Position numbers and translations under genes: made by a program
Shown here: piece after piece, positions 32,450 to 44,606 of the stretch
Numbering within the stretch: the first letter of the stretch is position 1
Layout: every line of letters starts with the position of its first letter
Notes under the pieces: generated by a model
Told to the model about the DNA's origin: nothing
The model's input: the letters and a program-made list of their open reading frames with translations, nothing else
Databases searched by the model: none
Source of the DNA: Lasiosphaeria ovina
Lineage: Eukaryota > Ascomycota > Sordariomycetes > Sordariales > Lasiosphaeriaceae
Assembly: GCA_033439765.1 (NCBI GenBank)
Contig: JAULSN010000001.1
Span: forward strand, 8,804,001 to 8,868,000
DNA length: 64,000 bases
Direction of reading: 5' to 3'

Positions 32450-34497
32450 TGTCACGCAGTTTTGTAATAGAAATCAGGCAGGGTGATAATTAACTAGGAC
32501 GGGGTTAGCTACAGCACGAAGTTTCTCTAGTCTACAAAAAAACTACAGGGAGAGCCGGGCTTATCTACCCATCGACCCCCCACAACCTCGGAGAATGCAA
32601 AAAGGGCCCCCTCTCCACTTCCGGGTCTCTGGCAAGTCGCAACGGCAAGCCGAAGCCGAAGCCGACGCCACTGACGAACTGGGCGCCGTTTTGTTTTTTG
32701 CTTGGCTTGCATCTCGCCGGGGTGGCATGGCGCAATAGGGCCGTCCCACCAATCGAACACGCCCGGGGGGCGTATCGGGACCCGCTGGCTCGTCCCCGGA
32801 CACATGCTCCCGAAGGATCGCCCTAGCCTCCTGCCGCTTTAGGTTGTCGATGGAGTACTTCCTAGTAGTGTACAGACCGCACAGTAACGCTCCTCCAGAA
32901 ATCGATAAGGCAGCCTACGGTTGGAGACGCCAGTCCGGTTTCGCCGGGCAGGTGGGGTCGCCCAGAACGGCGCCAGCTATCATGTGTAATTAGTTAGCAA
33001 GAAGTGAATGGGGAGAATGGGTACGAGGCCGTAGTTTTATTCTCGCACTCAGTCGTTTCATCGAGCTAGATGAACTCTCCAAGGGGTGATCAAATCCCTC
33101 ACGCTAAACTTGAAGGCCTCGAGCCCAGATTCTGTCCTCTTTCTCGCCCTGAAATATGTGCCATTTCCGGGCCTAGGCATATGTCTTAGGCCACATCTCA
33201 CGTTGGCTCCATAACTTCATGGCTTCATGGACCAGCGCTAGTTGTTTTGATCCTCGTAGGCTTGTGCTTACACCTTGCGAGTAGTCTTATCCTTCTCCAG
33301 GCTTAACTAGAACGATTGAGGTATTCTAGCGTGTCGATTCCAAAAACACCAACACTCTTTTGGACTCACTAGATCTAATCAAAGCACTAAACGTATCCCC
33401 GACACTGATTTTAGCTGCCTGATACTAGCTAACCAAACCAAGCGTTCTGGTACTGAAAGGGTTCAAAGGGTCAGTGGTTCAGCCCTATTAAAGTCCATTG
33501 AGGACTTGTACCTAAGGTAGGTAATCATCAATTTGCCGCGGATGATATGGATAACGTCGTGTGTCTCTGATACACAGTCCTGAAATAAGACCCTTCCTAT
33601 AGAAACACTGAACAATATCTTATGTCTAGACTCTATAGTCGAATTTGAGGCGCCTATGAACGAGAATATTCATGCGCTAAAGAAATCGTCGGGGCCTCAG
33701 AAAAGCAGCACATGACACTAGCCGTTGGCCAATAGGCGTCTTTAGAGTCTGGGCGAGTATCTGGCTAATAGAGGCCCCCTCACTCTGCCGCCACTTCAAT
33801 ACTGATTATGACTTGTTCACCCTTCTCTTTCCTTGTCTATCCTGCTGTCTGTACTTCGCTTCGTTGGCTATCGAGGTGCCGCCTTGTCTTGTCTCGGGAC
33901 AGGGTGGGTATCGCGTAGTGACATGTGTATATGGTCATATGTTCCCCGCCTAGATGGATGTTAATCTTCAAGGCCACTGGGGGTTTCCAGGGAGGCTGTT
34001 CTGGATTTTCTCGCCACGGCGGGGTTCAGGAGGGCCTGGGGCTGTTGCAGTGAGTAGGGTTTCATTTCTATTGGGATGAGAGGGCGAGGACAAGTACCGC
34101 GTCCAGTCAACGTCGGGCAAACAAGATACGTGCCAATATGAACACCAAAAGGACCTGGTTATTGGGGAAATGTTGAGTTGGGGTATGACGTATACTGAAC
34201 AGCAGCTAGTCCAGAACCAGTTTTGGGATTCTCTGGACTTTCTTCTCTGATGTTTCTCCCAGATGACCAAGGTGAGTGGCCAGGGTGAGTGACCAAGGTG
34301 CCGGGGCTGGAGGGGCAGCCAGGGCCACCCGACTGTCCGCTTCCTCCTCCAGGTCCGAGCTCTCGGGGGCTGGAAGTAGACTCTAGACGACTTCATCCCA
34401 AGTTTACTGCCGTGGCTACCCATCATGTGTGCCATTGGCCTGCTCCCCGGCGAGCCCCCGCCCGCCTACAAAACCCCTCTGCGGTCGCCGCTGCGGA
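32450..34497. other. gene-poor intergenic region
   Basis: About 2 kb with no frame that carries a recognisable motif. The stretch 33000-33950 is less GC-rich than its neighbours and has many stop codons in all frames. Confidence 0.5.
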
Positions 34498-34594
34498 CTG
34501 TTCACTCTTCCTCGACTGTTCACTCTTCCTCGACTGTTCACTCTTCCTCAACTGTTCACTCTTTCTCAACTGTTCACTTTTTCCACTGTTCACC
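34498..34594 (+). repeat. 18-bp tandem repeat upstream of the 464-residue protein gene
   Basis: The unit ctgttcactcttcctcga is present exactly twice (34498-34515, 34516-34533), then as three diverging copies (34534, 34552, 34570) and a partial sixth. It is pyrimidine-rich, lies about 420 bp before the ATG at 35011, and may be part of promoter or leader RNA. Confidence 0.85.
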
Positions 34595-34749
34595 ACCCCA
34601 CCAGATCGACCACCAACTAACCAGAGCTTCGCATCCATCTGCAAGAACAGTCTCGGTGAACAATCATCAAGAACAATTGCCAACAAGAACAGAGCGCGCG
34701 CCCACTCTGAACAGCTTCACTGTTTCGCATCACTTCACCTGTCGTCGCC

Positions 34750-34989
34750 ATGCCTTCCTCCATCCAGGTATGTATTTCCGCTTCCAATTCCCAAGGCCCC
34801 TCCTTCAGCCACCTCCCAAACCATCACCAGCTCTTGCAAGCACATTTCGAGCAAGCACACTTTGAGCAACGCATACACGCACACATACTTCTTCCTTTGA
34901 CATTTGGTCAATCAATTATCTTCTCTCTGTCGCGCAACTCTACGCGCCTCTTGGTTGATCCCCTTCTCAATACTTTTACATATTCATAA
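34750..34989 (+). other. upstream open reading frame in the leader of the 464-residue protein gene
   Basis: An ATG at 34750 in good context opens a 79-codon frame ending 21 bp before the main ATG. After six codons it meets CAG|GTATGT, a strong splice donor, but no suitable acceptor lies near the main ATG. It could be a translated uORF or part of a spliced leader; it is not proposed as a stable protein. Confidence 0.3.
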
Positions 34990-35010
34990 CCATTCATCAA
35001 CCTTGTCACC

Positions 35011-36405
35011 ATGGACTCCCAACCAAACGAGCTAACCGTCCGCAAGCGTCGTGGTGAGGCCAAGGCCGTCATGAACGAAAACAAGAATACTGCCGACAAC
35101 GGCACCGGCAGTGTCGCCGGCAATGTTCCCGACATCACCGATGGCGATATCGACAAGGCTATCGCCGAAACTGCTAACTGGATCCGCGGGCTGCTTGAGA
35201 GCAAGCGAGTGGTGAGCCCCAAGACAAGGACCAACCTTCAGTACTTTCTCGACAAGATCGAGAACATCGACAACCTGTCGCCACAGAATCAGTCGGCGAT
35301 CATGCAGAAGCACATGCTGCAGATGTGGCGTGCTGAGACAGACCGGCGCCTCGACAGCGAGGCCAAGTACGCTGGCATTATCGACAAGTTCAGGGCCATG
35401 AACGAAGACGCATGGTACCTTCGGTACGGCGATTATTTTGCCATGGCTATTAGCCCCCTCAAGGGTCATGCCACCAGTGTGAGAAAGGCCTCGCAGAACC
35501 GGGCGACCAAGGTCGCTCAGCAACAGAAGTGGGAAGCCGCGAGAGCAGAGGCCCAAGCCAAGTGGGGCCACAAGAAGCCTCAGGGGGGCAAGGCCAGCAC
35601 TTCGTCTCCGTCGCCTGCCACTACACCATCCTTAGTCCCGTCCACTCCTGCCGGCCCCGCCAGCCCTACGGCCCCCGGTAATCCCACCAGCCCGGCGACC
35701 CCTACAACTACGCCGAAGCGAGCTATGAGCGCCGCGGCTATCCTGAACGCCACGCAAGAGGCGGCGATTGAGTTTTTCCTCACAGAAAATTGGATGGCCA
35801 TCAACGAGCGTCTGCAGGCCGAAGACCCGATGCCCCGGCCGCCGAAGACCATCGGGCTGGCTGACCCGTTTGGGCCGGCGCCGTTCGATAGCAAGCCGGC
35901 GGTGCCAACTCCCCTGGCCGACCTGGTGGAGAAGCTGACGGGCATGATGAGCCCGTATCAGACATATGAGAACGTGCGAAAGAACATCTCCCTCTACGCA
36001 CAGCGGAATGATATCGCCCATCGCCACCTCGGAGAACTGGCTCGTCAGAGCAGATATATGGAGCTGGCAAACCTCATCACCACAGATCTGAAGGCTCTGT
36101 ACTACAAGACGGGCATTGACGAGGAGACACGCTCTGCTGCGCAGGCCGCCATCTTTGCCACTGCCAGGCACTTCTTCCACACTTTTGTGTGGGATGATGA
36201 CAACATGAATGTCGCGGACTTGGCATTCCGCACAATCAAGAAGAAGACCGCCCCCGCTGCTTCAGGCACCGCCCTTGCTCCCGCTGAAGAAGACGGCTTT
36301 GTTGGCTTGCTGAAGGACAAGCCCGTCGACGAAAACGAGGCCGAGACTCCCATCACCGCCGAAGACGAGCTTGCGGACGGAGTTGGATACATCAGCTTCG
36401 ACTAA
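35011..36405 (+). CDS. unrecognised 464-residue protein
   Basis: An intronless frame of 464 codons begins with CACCATGG at 35011, with an in-frame stop (TAA) 24 bp upstream, so the start is secure. I do not recognise the family. The protein looks mostly helical and charged: residues 1-190 are rich in Lys, Glu and Ala; residues about 190-235 form a Pro/Ser/Thr/Gly linker (repeats of the type SP-TP-AP); a second helical part follows (ILNATQEAAIEFFLTENWMA, YQTYENVRKNISLYAQRND, AQAAIFATARHFFHTFVWDDD). No signal peptide, membrane segment or zinc motif is visible. Codon use is like that of neighbouring real genes and the third positions are GC-rich, so it should be expressed. Confidence 0.75.
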   Translation: MDSQPNELTVRKRRGEAKAVMNENKNTADNGTGSVAGNVPDITDGDIDKAIAETANWIRGLLESKRVVSPKTRTNLQYFLDKIENIDNLSPQNQSAIMQKHMLQMWRAETDRRLDSEAKYAGIIDKFRAMNEDAWYLRYGDYFAMAISPLKGHATSVRKASQNRATKVAQQQKWEAARAEAQAKWGHKKPQGGKASTSSPSPATTPSLVPSTPAGPASPTAPGNPTSPATPTTTPKRAMSAAAILNATQEAAIEFFLTENWMAINERLQAEDPMPRPPKTIGLADPFGPAPFDSKPAVPTPLADLVEKLTGMMSPYQTYENVRKNISLYAQRNDIAHRHLGELARQSRYMELANLITTDLKALYYKTGIDEETRSAAQAAIFATARHFFHTFVWDDDNMNVADLAFRTIKKKTAPAASGTALAPAEEDGFVGLLKDKPVDENEAETPITAEDELADGVGYISFD

Positions 36406-37089
36406 ATAAGAAGGGGAAGGGTGCGGGATACGACACGGCACGACAAGGCATGAGCGCCTCCACGACAAGCACAGATGCCTATGAATGGAATTGGTAGGCA
36501 GGATGATATGACGCGAAGGCTTCGGGATATGGCAGGGACGACTTAGGACATTTGCATGGAGCATGGAAAAAATATATTATGCATTGGGACAGGGGAGCAT
36601 TATTCTAGATTGGGTCACGACATGGAGCTATGGGACATGCATTTATTTTACGAAAGATGAGGCAGGCATGGAGCATTGAGACCGGGCGTTGTATGCATTT
36701 GCATGACAGGGAAACTGAGGTATGTCTAGTTGGCGTTATAAAGCGCATTAGGTCAGGACGGAGTGGGATTATGATATGACAGGGCAGATTGAGTTTTGGA
36801 GCTGGGCATGATACCCTGTTTTTTTTCTTCTGAGCATTATTGCCGTTTCCTTTCCTATCGACCGCGGAATTCTAGTAGCATGGCATAGCAAGAGTGTTAG
36901 TCATGGACTATCAAGCACTAATACAATTTCATATCCCAAAAACTAATCATCAAGAATAAAAACCGGTAATGTCCCTATCTGTTATTTCTTCTCCCAAGTA
37001 GTGACGACGTATGTACCTTGGTCTTCTCGCCCTTTAGCTCAACAGCTGTCGGCGCGGACAATGACGTTCCGAAATATCAGCAAGTGCTC
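36406..37089. other. 3' flank with no gene
   Basis: This stretch after the 464-residue protein gene is rich in ATGG/GCAT words, but I see no ordered repeat or gene. Confidence 0.4.
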
Positions 37090-37460
37090 AACGAGGGCAG
37101 GCTTGCGACGTGTCCGTGTCGGTTTCGGCCCAGGCAAGACGCGCTGATGTTTGCTGAAGCCCGGCTGCGGCTAGAACCCGAAAGAGTTAGCGTTGTAGAA
37201 AGAAAGAACCGTCCGTCGGAAAAATATGGGCAAATGAGTAACGAGGCAGGCTTACAATGTGTGTGGGTAGTGCAGGCAAGGCGCGCCGAGGTGTGAAGAA
37301 GCGAGGCGGCTCCTAGAACCCGAAAGAGTCAGCGTTGTAGAAAGAAAGAATGGTCCGTCGAGCGGGCGAGTGCGACGAGGCAGGCTTACAATGTGTGTGG
37401 GTGCCAGTGTCGGCGCAGGAAACGCGCGCTGAGGTGTGAAGAAGCAACGCCGCGGAGTAG
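37090..37460 (+). repeat. imperfect long tandem repeat, three copies
   Basis: Three diverged copies begin with a GAGG-CAGGCTT motif near 37095, 37244 and 37378 (periods about 149 and 134 bp). Each includes a GTGTSNGTG tract, a GCAGG/GCGCG core and a GAAG tail. Copies 1 and 2 end in TAGAACCCGAAAGAGT-AGCGTTGTAGAAAGAAAGAA (37170 and 37312). They differ by substitutions and small indels, so the array is not recent. Confidence 0.75.
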
Positions 37461-40400
37461 GCGAGTGCAAGGTTGTTGGCAGATGTGTAGTATCTTGTGG
37501 GTTTTGCTGGGTGAGGTGGTTGGTGTCAAAGAACAAGGACTCTTGAGCGAGGAGCTATGGCAAGTGAAACTCGAGGGTGATGCTGTAGCGGGGACTAGCC
37601 CTGGCTTAGCTGAGCAGTGCATAGGCCAGTTACCCGCACTAGGGTTTTCGCCCACACATTTGGTAGGGAGCTTTGCCCCTCCTTGTCTTAGCTAGCCAAT
37701 GCACCTTTTCTACACATTGTCTACCCAACAGATGCTGAGCCTGGAGAAGAACAGGAACATGTCTCGAGGGCGGAAACATTAGGCCTTTATCCTCGCCGCC
37801 GAGCTCCGTCCCTACAATCAGATAAGACCCCAATCCTCTTTGCAACGCCATTTACTCGCTCGATTCTTGAGTCCGCCTTCGCAACATCCCAATATTTTTC
37901 GTCTGCCTCGAGCCCAACTTATAATTTGGTTGCCTCTATTCTCCCATCTCAGATCTGGAGGAATCTGGTATTCACTTCGTGGGGTGCCATGAGAGTTCAG
38001 CTGTCCATTATATAATTAGTCAATGTTGGCGTAAGCGAGGATACAATCAGCTCGATATCACACTGACACAAACTTAGCTAAAGACTGTTCGTGGGATGAG
38101 AATGAGAAGGGGAGAATGGCCAAAATCTTGAACGCGGCATGTTGTAATCTGTAGCCACTGTGCGTCTCTCTGCCGTTTCACTGGCCGGGGCTTAATAGGT
38201 GGGATTAGCGTCCTACCTGTCTGAATCCTGCAACATAGCACACAGCCACTAGACTTGTCCTGAAAAAAGACGCCCGCCCCCAACATATCTGCATTCCACT
38301 ACTCAGACTAAAGTGTCACAATGTGAGCGGGGGCCTAGGCCGTGTCTATATTTGTTGCAGCCGATAGAGCTAGCCTGCGATCTTTCTCCTCCGAGGTCGA
38401 CCAGAAGCTTATACAGGAGCCTTTTCTCCATTGTAAGACAAAGTAAGGGATATAGGGCGTAAGTAAGTTACACAAACCTAGGCGCGCTCCCCAAAACCTA
38501 AACACGGGACAACCTGTCTTATGCGGTTTGCCGGTCTTCCAGTAATAATAACGAATGAGTGTAGTAGAAGAGTACGGCAAGGAAATGGCAAGGAAAGGCT
38601 AACGAATGACAATTCGAAAAGTAGTTTCTGTCTACTTATGTATTGTGTCTAATTACGTGAGATATATCCTACGATATAACTCAACTGTGTTCATTTTAGT
38701 GTGTGCATGGTGATGGATCTAACGGTCGAAGTCCCTCCTTGAGTAGACGCAACAAAATTTCCTTCGATATAAAGACAGGATACGACTCCCCCCATTATGT
38801 TTCATGCTTCCTAGATATGGTGAGCTACTAGTACTACCACAGCCAGCCCGGGCCATTTTCTCCTGTCCCCGAAGACATCTCACTACCACAGGATAGCCCT
38901 GCATTCACTCTGCAAGGCACCTCATCTATAGCAAGAATCCAAGATGTAAATTTCGCCAAGATGGTTCCTCGTTAGATTCGGCCTATTATTTTCAATATTG
39001 AGTTTCTCTTACGGCCAAGAACTTTCTGCATAAGCTCAGAAGAATAGCCCCAGGGTTATGCATTTTGGTATATTCAGAGGAGATAGAGACCGTATCATTC
39101 GTAGATATATCATATACCCGGAAAATTCTAATACAAACCTCGCAGATCCCTTCACCTTGTCTTCCATGGGTACCACTTGGAACCCAAATAATATGAGGAA
39201 CCTTTTTCCTAAATACCTAAGGTACCTAAACAATACGTAGAATATTATGATGCCGACCAAGAAACGAGGGTAGCATAGCCACTTGAACATGGCCTTCTTA
39301 ATGCAGAGACAAACACCATTGCAGACCTCGTGTGGCTTCGTGCACTTGCGTTTCAGTCAGCCAGGTTACACAACATGCAGTGGACGGTCACGTTCAGGTC
39401 GTGTCTATTTTAGAATTGACGAGACAACTGCCGCCCGCGTACGGAGCACTAGTACTGTGATTACGGGTTCACAAGCTGACAGGACAGGGCCGGTTAATGA
39501 CGTGTTTGGTGGAGACTTGAGCTACGCGCGCAAGAGCTCCATCAGGACTGGTAATAGACTGTCCGGATTAGGAGAAGCGTGCAGTGTCGTTTCGGCGTTT
39601 GGTCTGTCCACCACTGGCATTTAGGATTTGATGGTGGCTTTGGACTGCGAGGGTTTTCAGCGACAACCCCGCCCGGATCGACGCCGCGTGCAGCGCAGCA
39701 CAGCACAGCACCTGGCCACAGCTTTCTCCTCACTCCGCTCGTGTTCCGTCTTGTCACTCCAACATCGCCGGCGAGCGTTTTTGATGCGCAAAAACACCAT
39801 ATCGGGCCCGAAAAAGTAGCGGGAAAAGATGCATCGAGTATTTGGCCGCCGGCGCATTGCCCACGGACGTTGCTGGCGCCTGCCGGGGCAGTCCCAGCGA
39901 GTGCTGGTGGCGGGATTGTAGCGGGTCCAAAGACCTGCTACCCCGGATTTCCCCAGATTCGATGGTGGGCCTTGACTCCTCCCCCCTGGCTGTGAGTGGC
40001 TCTCGAGCGGCCCCCGGCACAGCAGCAACAAGGGAAGCTCCATGCAGGGCGCTCGGGCCAGGATACCTCAGCAAGGTGAGCTCGTCGTGCCATGATGATG
40101 TACCCGTCACGCGATCCTCGCCCGACGTGCCAACGTGATCTCTCTCATGGCATTACCCCGCCCGGTCTGACGAAACAGTCGAGGCAGGAACGACGCAGCC
40201 ACTGCCACCAATTCCGCCGATGCCTCCTCTCCAGTCACAGACAGTCACGACCCTTCCCCCTTTCCCGCCGCGCCTGCCTTACCTATCACTCCCAGAGCCC
40301 CCAACCCCATCAGCTCTCCTTCTCCTCTTTCCTTCCCCTCCTTTGTCCAACAAACGTGCATCCGTCAACCAACACCGCATCAACAACGCCAGACTGCCTA

Positions 40401-40550
40401 TCCAACTGGACAGCCAGTCTAGAAAGGTATGTGAAGTGGCTAGAGCCATCAATTCCCTTCTGTCCTGCTTCCCACTGCCTGGTCATCGCCATCTAACCCG
40501 AGAAGCCTCAACCAGAGACCTGATCCGTCACACACCAACAACCACCCAAC
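37461..40550. other. gene-free tract of about 3.1 kb
   Basis: No reading frame shows a motif. The interval 38560-39260 is AT-rich. The last 300 bp before 40551 are pyrimidine-rich and should be the leader and promoter of the DUF6699-like gene. Confidence 0.5.
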
Positions 40551-41320
40551 ATGTCTGAGCCACTCACCAAGGTCGACTCCGCCGTCCAAGGCCTCTCTTC
40601 TTCACCCCCCAAGGAGACCAAGCACAGGCGGGCAAGCTCCAGCGCCAATGGCGTGATGAACATCAATGACCTGGGTAAGTCGATGTCTATGCCGTGCCAA
40701 GAGCAAACCCCTAATACCCGCCATGTCCGGGACATCCGGCACGATGCTAACAGTGATGGCATCACAGAGGCCCAGGGCATTGACTTGGAAATTGCCAAGG
40801 AGACCCAAAAGCTGAACTGGTAAGTCGGCGATGTCTTCTTAGTTGTTGTTTCCGCAGTCCAATTTCTTGAACCGGAAGCTTACGCCGCCTGCCCCTTTGT
40901 CCAGGAAGATCAACACGTCGCCTTCAACAGTAGATGACAAGGAGTACCTCAAGAAGCTGCTCACAACACCACCAGTCAAGAAGATTGACCTACATTTCCC
41001 TCTGGGGCTGGAAGTAACAGCGCGGAACCTCAAGGGCGTCACAATCAAGGACGCATTGGATGCCATCCACAAGCAGTTCAAGAAGAGGGTAAGCTTCCCA
41101 GACTTTTGCCACGTCTCGTATGCAGCAATGCCCCAATCGGAATGTAGGTTAACAGATTGCGTGCCCACAGGCCGATGACGAGCTAGATCTGTCATACCTG
41201 GCGGGCTTCGAGTGGGACAAGGAGGAGTCGTGGACTCGGCTGGTGGTGCACCTGCAAAAGGATGCTGGCCCCCAACAGATGAGCAAGAAGAAGAAGAAGG
41301 GCGCCGCCGCCGAAGAATAG
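40551..41320 (+). CDS. small conserved fungal protein, DUF6699-like
   Basis: Four exons (40551-40674, 40768-40819, 40905-41088, 41171-41320) keep frame and give 169 residues. The N-terminus is Ser-rich and probably disordered. The core runs from TTPPVKKIDLHFPLG through TARNLKGVTIKDALDAIHKQFKKR to FEWDKEESWTRLVVHL, a fold seen in small fungal proteins of the DUF6699 type (WDL..., G-V-T-V-x-D-x-L). The C-terminus is a basic tail of six lysines followed by an acidic end. It has no signal peptide. The function is unknown; the family name is given from motif resemblance only. Confidence 0.75.
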
Positions 41321-42591
41321 AGGGACATCAAGTCAACTCTTTTGGTGCTTCCCGGCCTCTAATTGTCGCTAATATTCTTTTGTTTTGGTCGTTCGGCTGC
41401 CTCCTGTTGGTCGATGCGGTTAGAATGGGGAAACGCGGATTCGCGATAGATTGAGCTGACCGGCGAGAGTGAAGGAACGGAATGGAATAGCTTTTACTTT
41501 CTTGTTGTGGCCCCGACTGTCTGCGGCCGTCGTCCTCTCCACTCCTTTGAGCATGGCGATGGGCTGCCGACATGTTTCCAATTACAAGGCTGGACCCCTT
41601 TTGGAAGCTGGGAATTTAGGTCAACCAACTCGAAGCCGGGCAAGGTTCCTCTCTGCCTGGCCAATATACAATATTTCAAGCAACAAACATTTGCCCAGTG
41701 TTCTCATTGTTTGTATCGGTTGTGCCGATACTCGGCCGTGACGTAGTTTCGAGGTTTGTTAGAGGTTTGTCGACCCACTGAACATACCTAGTGTGGATAC
41801 CATCTGGAAGTCAGCTCAGGAGGTGATGCGGGGCAATCCGTGGCGGGACAGCGAGTGTTCAGTTGAGTACCTGCAGGGGCTGCTCCGGCTTACCCGTGCC
41901 GAGATAGGTGCTTGACTTGCTGCGATAATCTACCTAACAAGTGCAGCAGAGAGATCCGACGTTGCCCCCGTGGTCCAAAGCCTGAAATCGGGTGTGTTAT
42001 CGGATCCTACAGGTTACCCACCGTGGAAGGTGTGTGTCATCGGGATGGACGGACGGACGTGAGAGCGGATCGTGTGGACGCTGCGCTATTAGTGGTCCCA
42101 GTGATCGCCTGCTAGCGCTGGAGTGCACTGGTGCAGTGCCTGCTGCAACGAGAAGCGCATACTCGCGGCTAGTGTCGGCCGGGACAGCAGCACTGTCGCG
42201 CCGTGTCCACTGCGGAATCGAGCAGCACCCCCCCAAAGGCCAGGCGTCATCATCCAACCTCCATCGGCGGCCCAGCAAAGGCGACGCGGCACAAAAGGAT
42301 CGGACATGGGATGGGATGGCGAGGTGACAAGCGACGAGGCTTATTAAAGCTGTCCAACCTAGCTTTCTTTGCTAGGTCCCCCGAAATGGCGGCCATGTTT
42401 ATTCTCTCTTTCTCTCTGGCCATTAACCCTTTGGTTTCCCCTTTGGACCGTATCCGACTGCGACCCCCTAACAGCGTGCGACTCGAAGCATCACCAGCAG
42501 TGCCACTAGCAGAACCGGGCGGACGACCGAGTAACTGAACGGGAGAAGGATAAAAAAGAGGAAGAGAGTTGGCGAATCAAATCGGCCGAGG
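41321..42591. other. intergenic region upstream of homogentisate dioxygenase
   Basis: About 1.27 kb with no supported gene; the final part should be the dioxygenase promoter. Confidence 0.45.
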
Positions 42592-44172
42592 ATGCCTGTC
42601 ACCGACTTCGAGTTCAAGGAGAAATACCAATACCAGAATGGCTTCGACTGCTACTTCGAGTGCGTCTTGTCCCCCTTGTTCCTATCTGGTGCCCTGTGCT
42701 GTGTCCTGTATCTCGCCGTCACCAGTCGTCACGCCCAATTGTATAAATATTGACGGTCGTCTATCGACAGATCCGAAGCCATTGCCGGCGCGCTACCCAT
42801 AGCCCAGAACTCGCCCCAGAAACCACCGCTGGGCCTGTACGCCGAGAAGCTTTCGGGGACCGCCTTCACGGCGCCGCGGCACGAGAACAAACAAACATGG
42901 CTCTACCGAATCCTGCCGGCATGCGCGCACCCGCCCTTTTCGCCCGTCAGCTCGCCCAGCAGCACCGACAAGACGCTGCACTACATCCCAAACCAGCTGC
43001 GGTGGGACCCCTTTGACCACAGCCCCACGGCCGACTTCGTCTCGGGGCTGCGCCTCGTCGCCGGCGCCGGCGATCCCACGCTCAAGCAGGGGCTGGGCAT
43101 GTACGTGTTCGCCGCCGGCGCGTCCATGGACCCGCGCTCTGCATTCTACTCGGCCGACGGCGACCTGCTGCTCGTGGCCCAGGACGGCGTGCTCGACATC
43201 CGCACCGAGCTCGGCTGGCTGCTGGTGCGCCCCCTCGAGATCTGCGTCATCCCCCGCGGCGTGCGCTTCCAGGTCCGCCTGCCCGCCGGCCCCGCCCGCG
43301 GCTACGCCCTCGAGCTCTACCAGGGCCACTTTGCCCTGCCCGAGCTCGGCCCCATCGGGTCCAACGGGCTGGCCAACGCCCGCGACTTCCAGACGCCCGT
43401 GGCGAGCTTCGACGAGGACTTTCCGGGCCACGACGGCGACGGCGCCGACGAGGCTAACGGGAACGGGGAAAGTAATAGCAGCAACGCAAGCAACGGGACT
43501 GCAACAAACGGCAGCCACGGCGCGGCCTACACCATCACGGCCAAGTTCAGCAACAGCCTGTTCGCGACGACGCAGCAGCACACGCCGTTCGACGTGGTGG
43601 CGTGGCACGGCAACTACGCACCGTACAAGTACGACCTGGGGCGCTTCAACACCATCGGCAGTGTGTCGTTCGACCACCCGGACCCGTCCATCTTCACGGT
43701 GCTGTCGGCAGCATCAGACCGTCTCGGGACGGCGGTCGCCGACTTCGTGGTGTTCCCGCCGCGGTGGCTCGTGGGCGAGGACACGTTCCGGCCGCCGTGG
43801 TACCACCGCAACACCATGAGCGAGTTCATGGGCCTCATCACGGGCGCCTACGACGCCAAGCGGGCCGGTGCTGGCGGCTTCGTGCCCGGCGGCGCCAGCC
43901 TGCACAATGTCATGAGCGGCCACGGCCCCGACGTCGCTAGTTACGAGGCCGCACGCAACGCTGAGCTGGCGCCCCAGAAGGTCGGCGCCGGCAGCTGCGC
44001 CTTCATGTTCGAGAGCTGCCTGATGGTTGGCGTGACTGACTGGGGCCTCGAGACGTGCCACAAGGTCCAGCCAGAGTACAATGCCCACAGCTGGCAGGGG
44101 CTCAAGGTCCACTGGAAGCGGCCGCAGGGTGCCTCTGCTGCGCCTGCGCCTGCTAGTGGCGATGGTAGTTAG
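42592..44172 (+). CDS. hmgA: homogentisate 1,2-dioxygenase
   Basis: Exon 1 is 42592-42659 and exon 2 is 42771-44172, giving 489 residues. The enzyme opens the ring of homogentisate to maleylacetoacetate in phenylalanine/tyrosine catabolism. N-terminal [17 protein letters not shown] and [16 protein letters not shown] match the family. The iron site is clear: [15 protein letters not shown] supplies one His and one Glu, and MSGHGPD the second His, followed by [16 protein letters not shown]. The protein is longer than typical fungal HmgA (about 440-450 residues) because of an insert of roughly 30 residues rich in Asn, Gly and Ser (about 43430-43530) between [15 protein letters not shown] and YTITAKF. 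Maleylacetoacetate isomerase and fumarylacetoacetase are not adjacent here. Confidence 0.95.
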
Positions 44173-44533
44173 TTGGTCGCCTGTGTAGGTCGGCTCCTTG
44201 GTTGTCGCAGGGGCTAGCTAGGTGCTTTGGGTAGACAACCCAGGTAGGTAGGTAGGTAATAACGACGAAGATTTAGGTTTCTGGCAGATGCGCACATAGC
44301 TCTTTCGTAATCGTAGAATGGTGAAACTAAAGACGTCTCTGGGGAGTAGTATGCCTACTCTGAAGTCAACAAACAGAGGAAGGCCAGCTAGTTGGTTAAC
44401 TGTTTCGCTGACTCTATCCTCTGGTCTCTCCAACAGCAAAAGGGAAAAATAACAGCCAAAAGCAAAAACAGTAGGAAATATATCCAGAAATACAAGGAAA
44501 GAACACCATCAACAGCAAGAAACAACTCGAAAA
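44173..44533. other. short intergenic region before tRNA
   Basis: It is the 3' flank of the dioxygenase gene; a GTAGGTAGGTAGGTAA run lies near 44243. No gene is visible. Confidence 0.4.
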
Positions 44534-44606
44534 GGTCCGCTAGCTCAATCGGGAGGGCGTCTGACTACGAATCAGGAGGTTCCAGGTTCGAGTCCTGGGC
44601 GGATCG
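44534..44606 (+). tRNA. tRNA-Arg (anticodon ACG)
   Basis: A 73-nt cloverleaf can be drawn: acceptor GGTCCGC with GCGGATC (one G-U pair), D stem GCTC/GGGC, anticodon stem TCTGA/TCAGG with loop CTACGAA (ACG at positions 34-36), variable AGGTT, and T stem CCAGG/CCTGG with loop TTCGAGT. The A box (TAGCTCAATCGGG) and B box (GGTTCGAGTCC) are intact. It has no intron. ACG would be read as inosine-CG and decode CGU/CGC/CGA. T-runs from about 44657 can end Pol III transcription. Confidence 0.95.
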
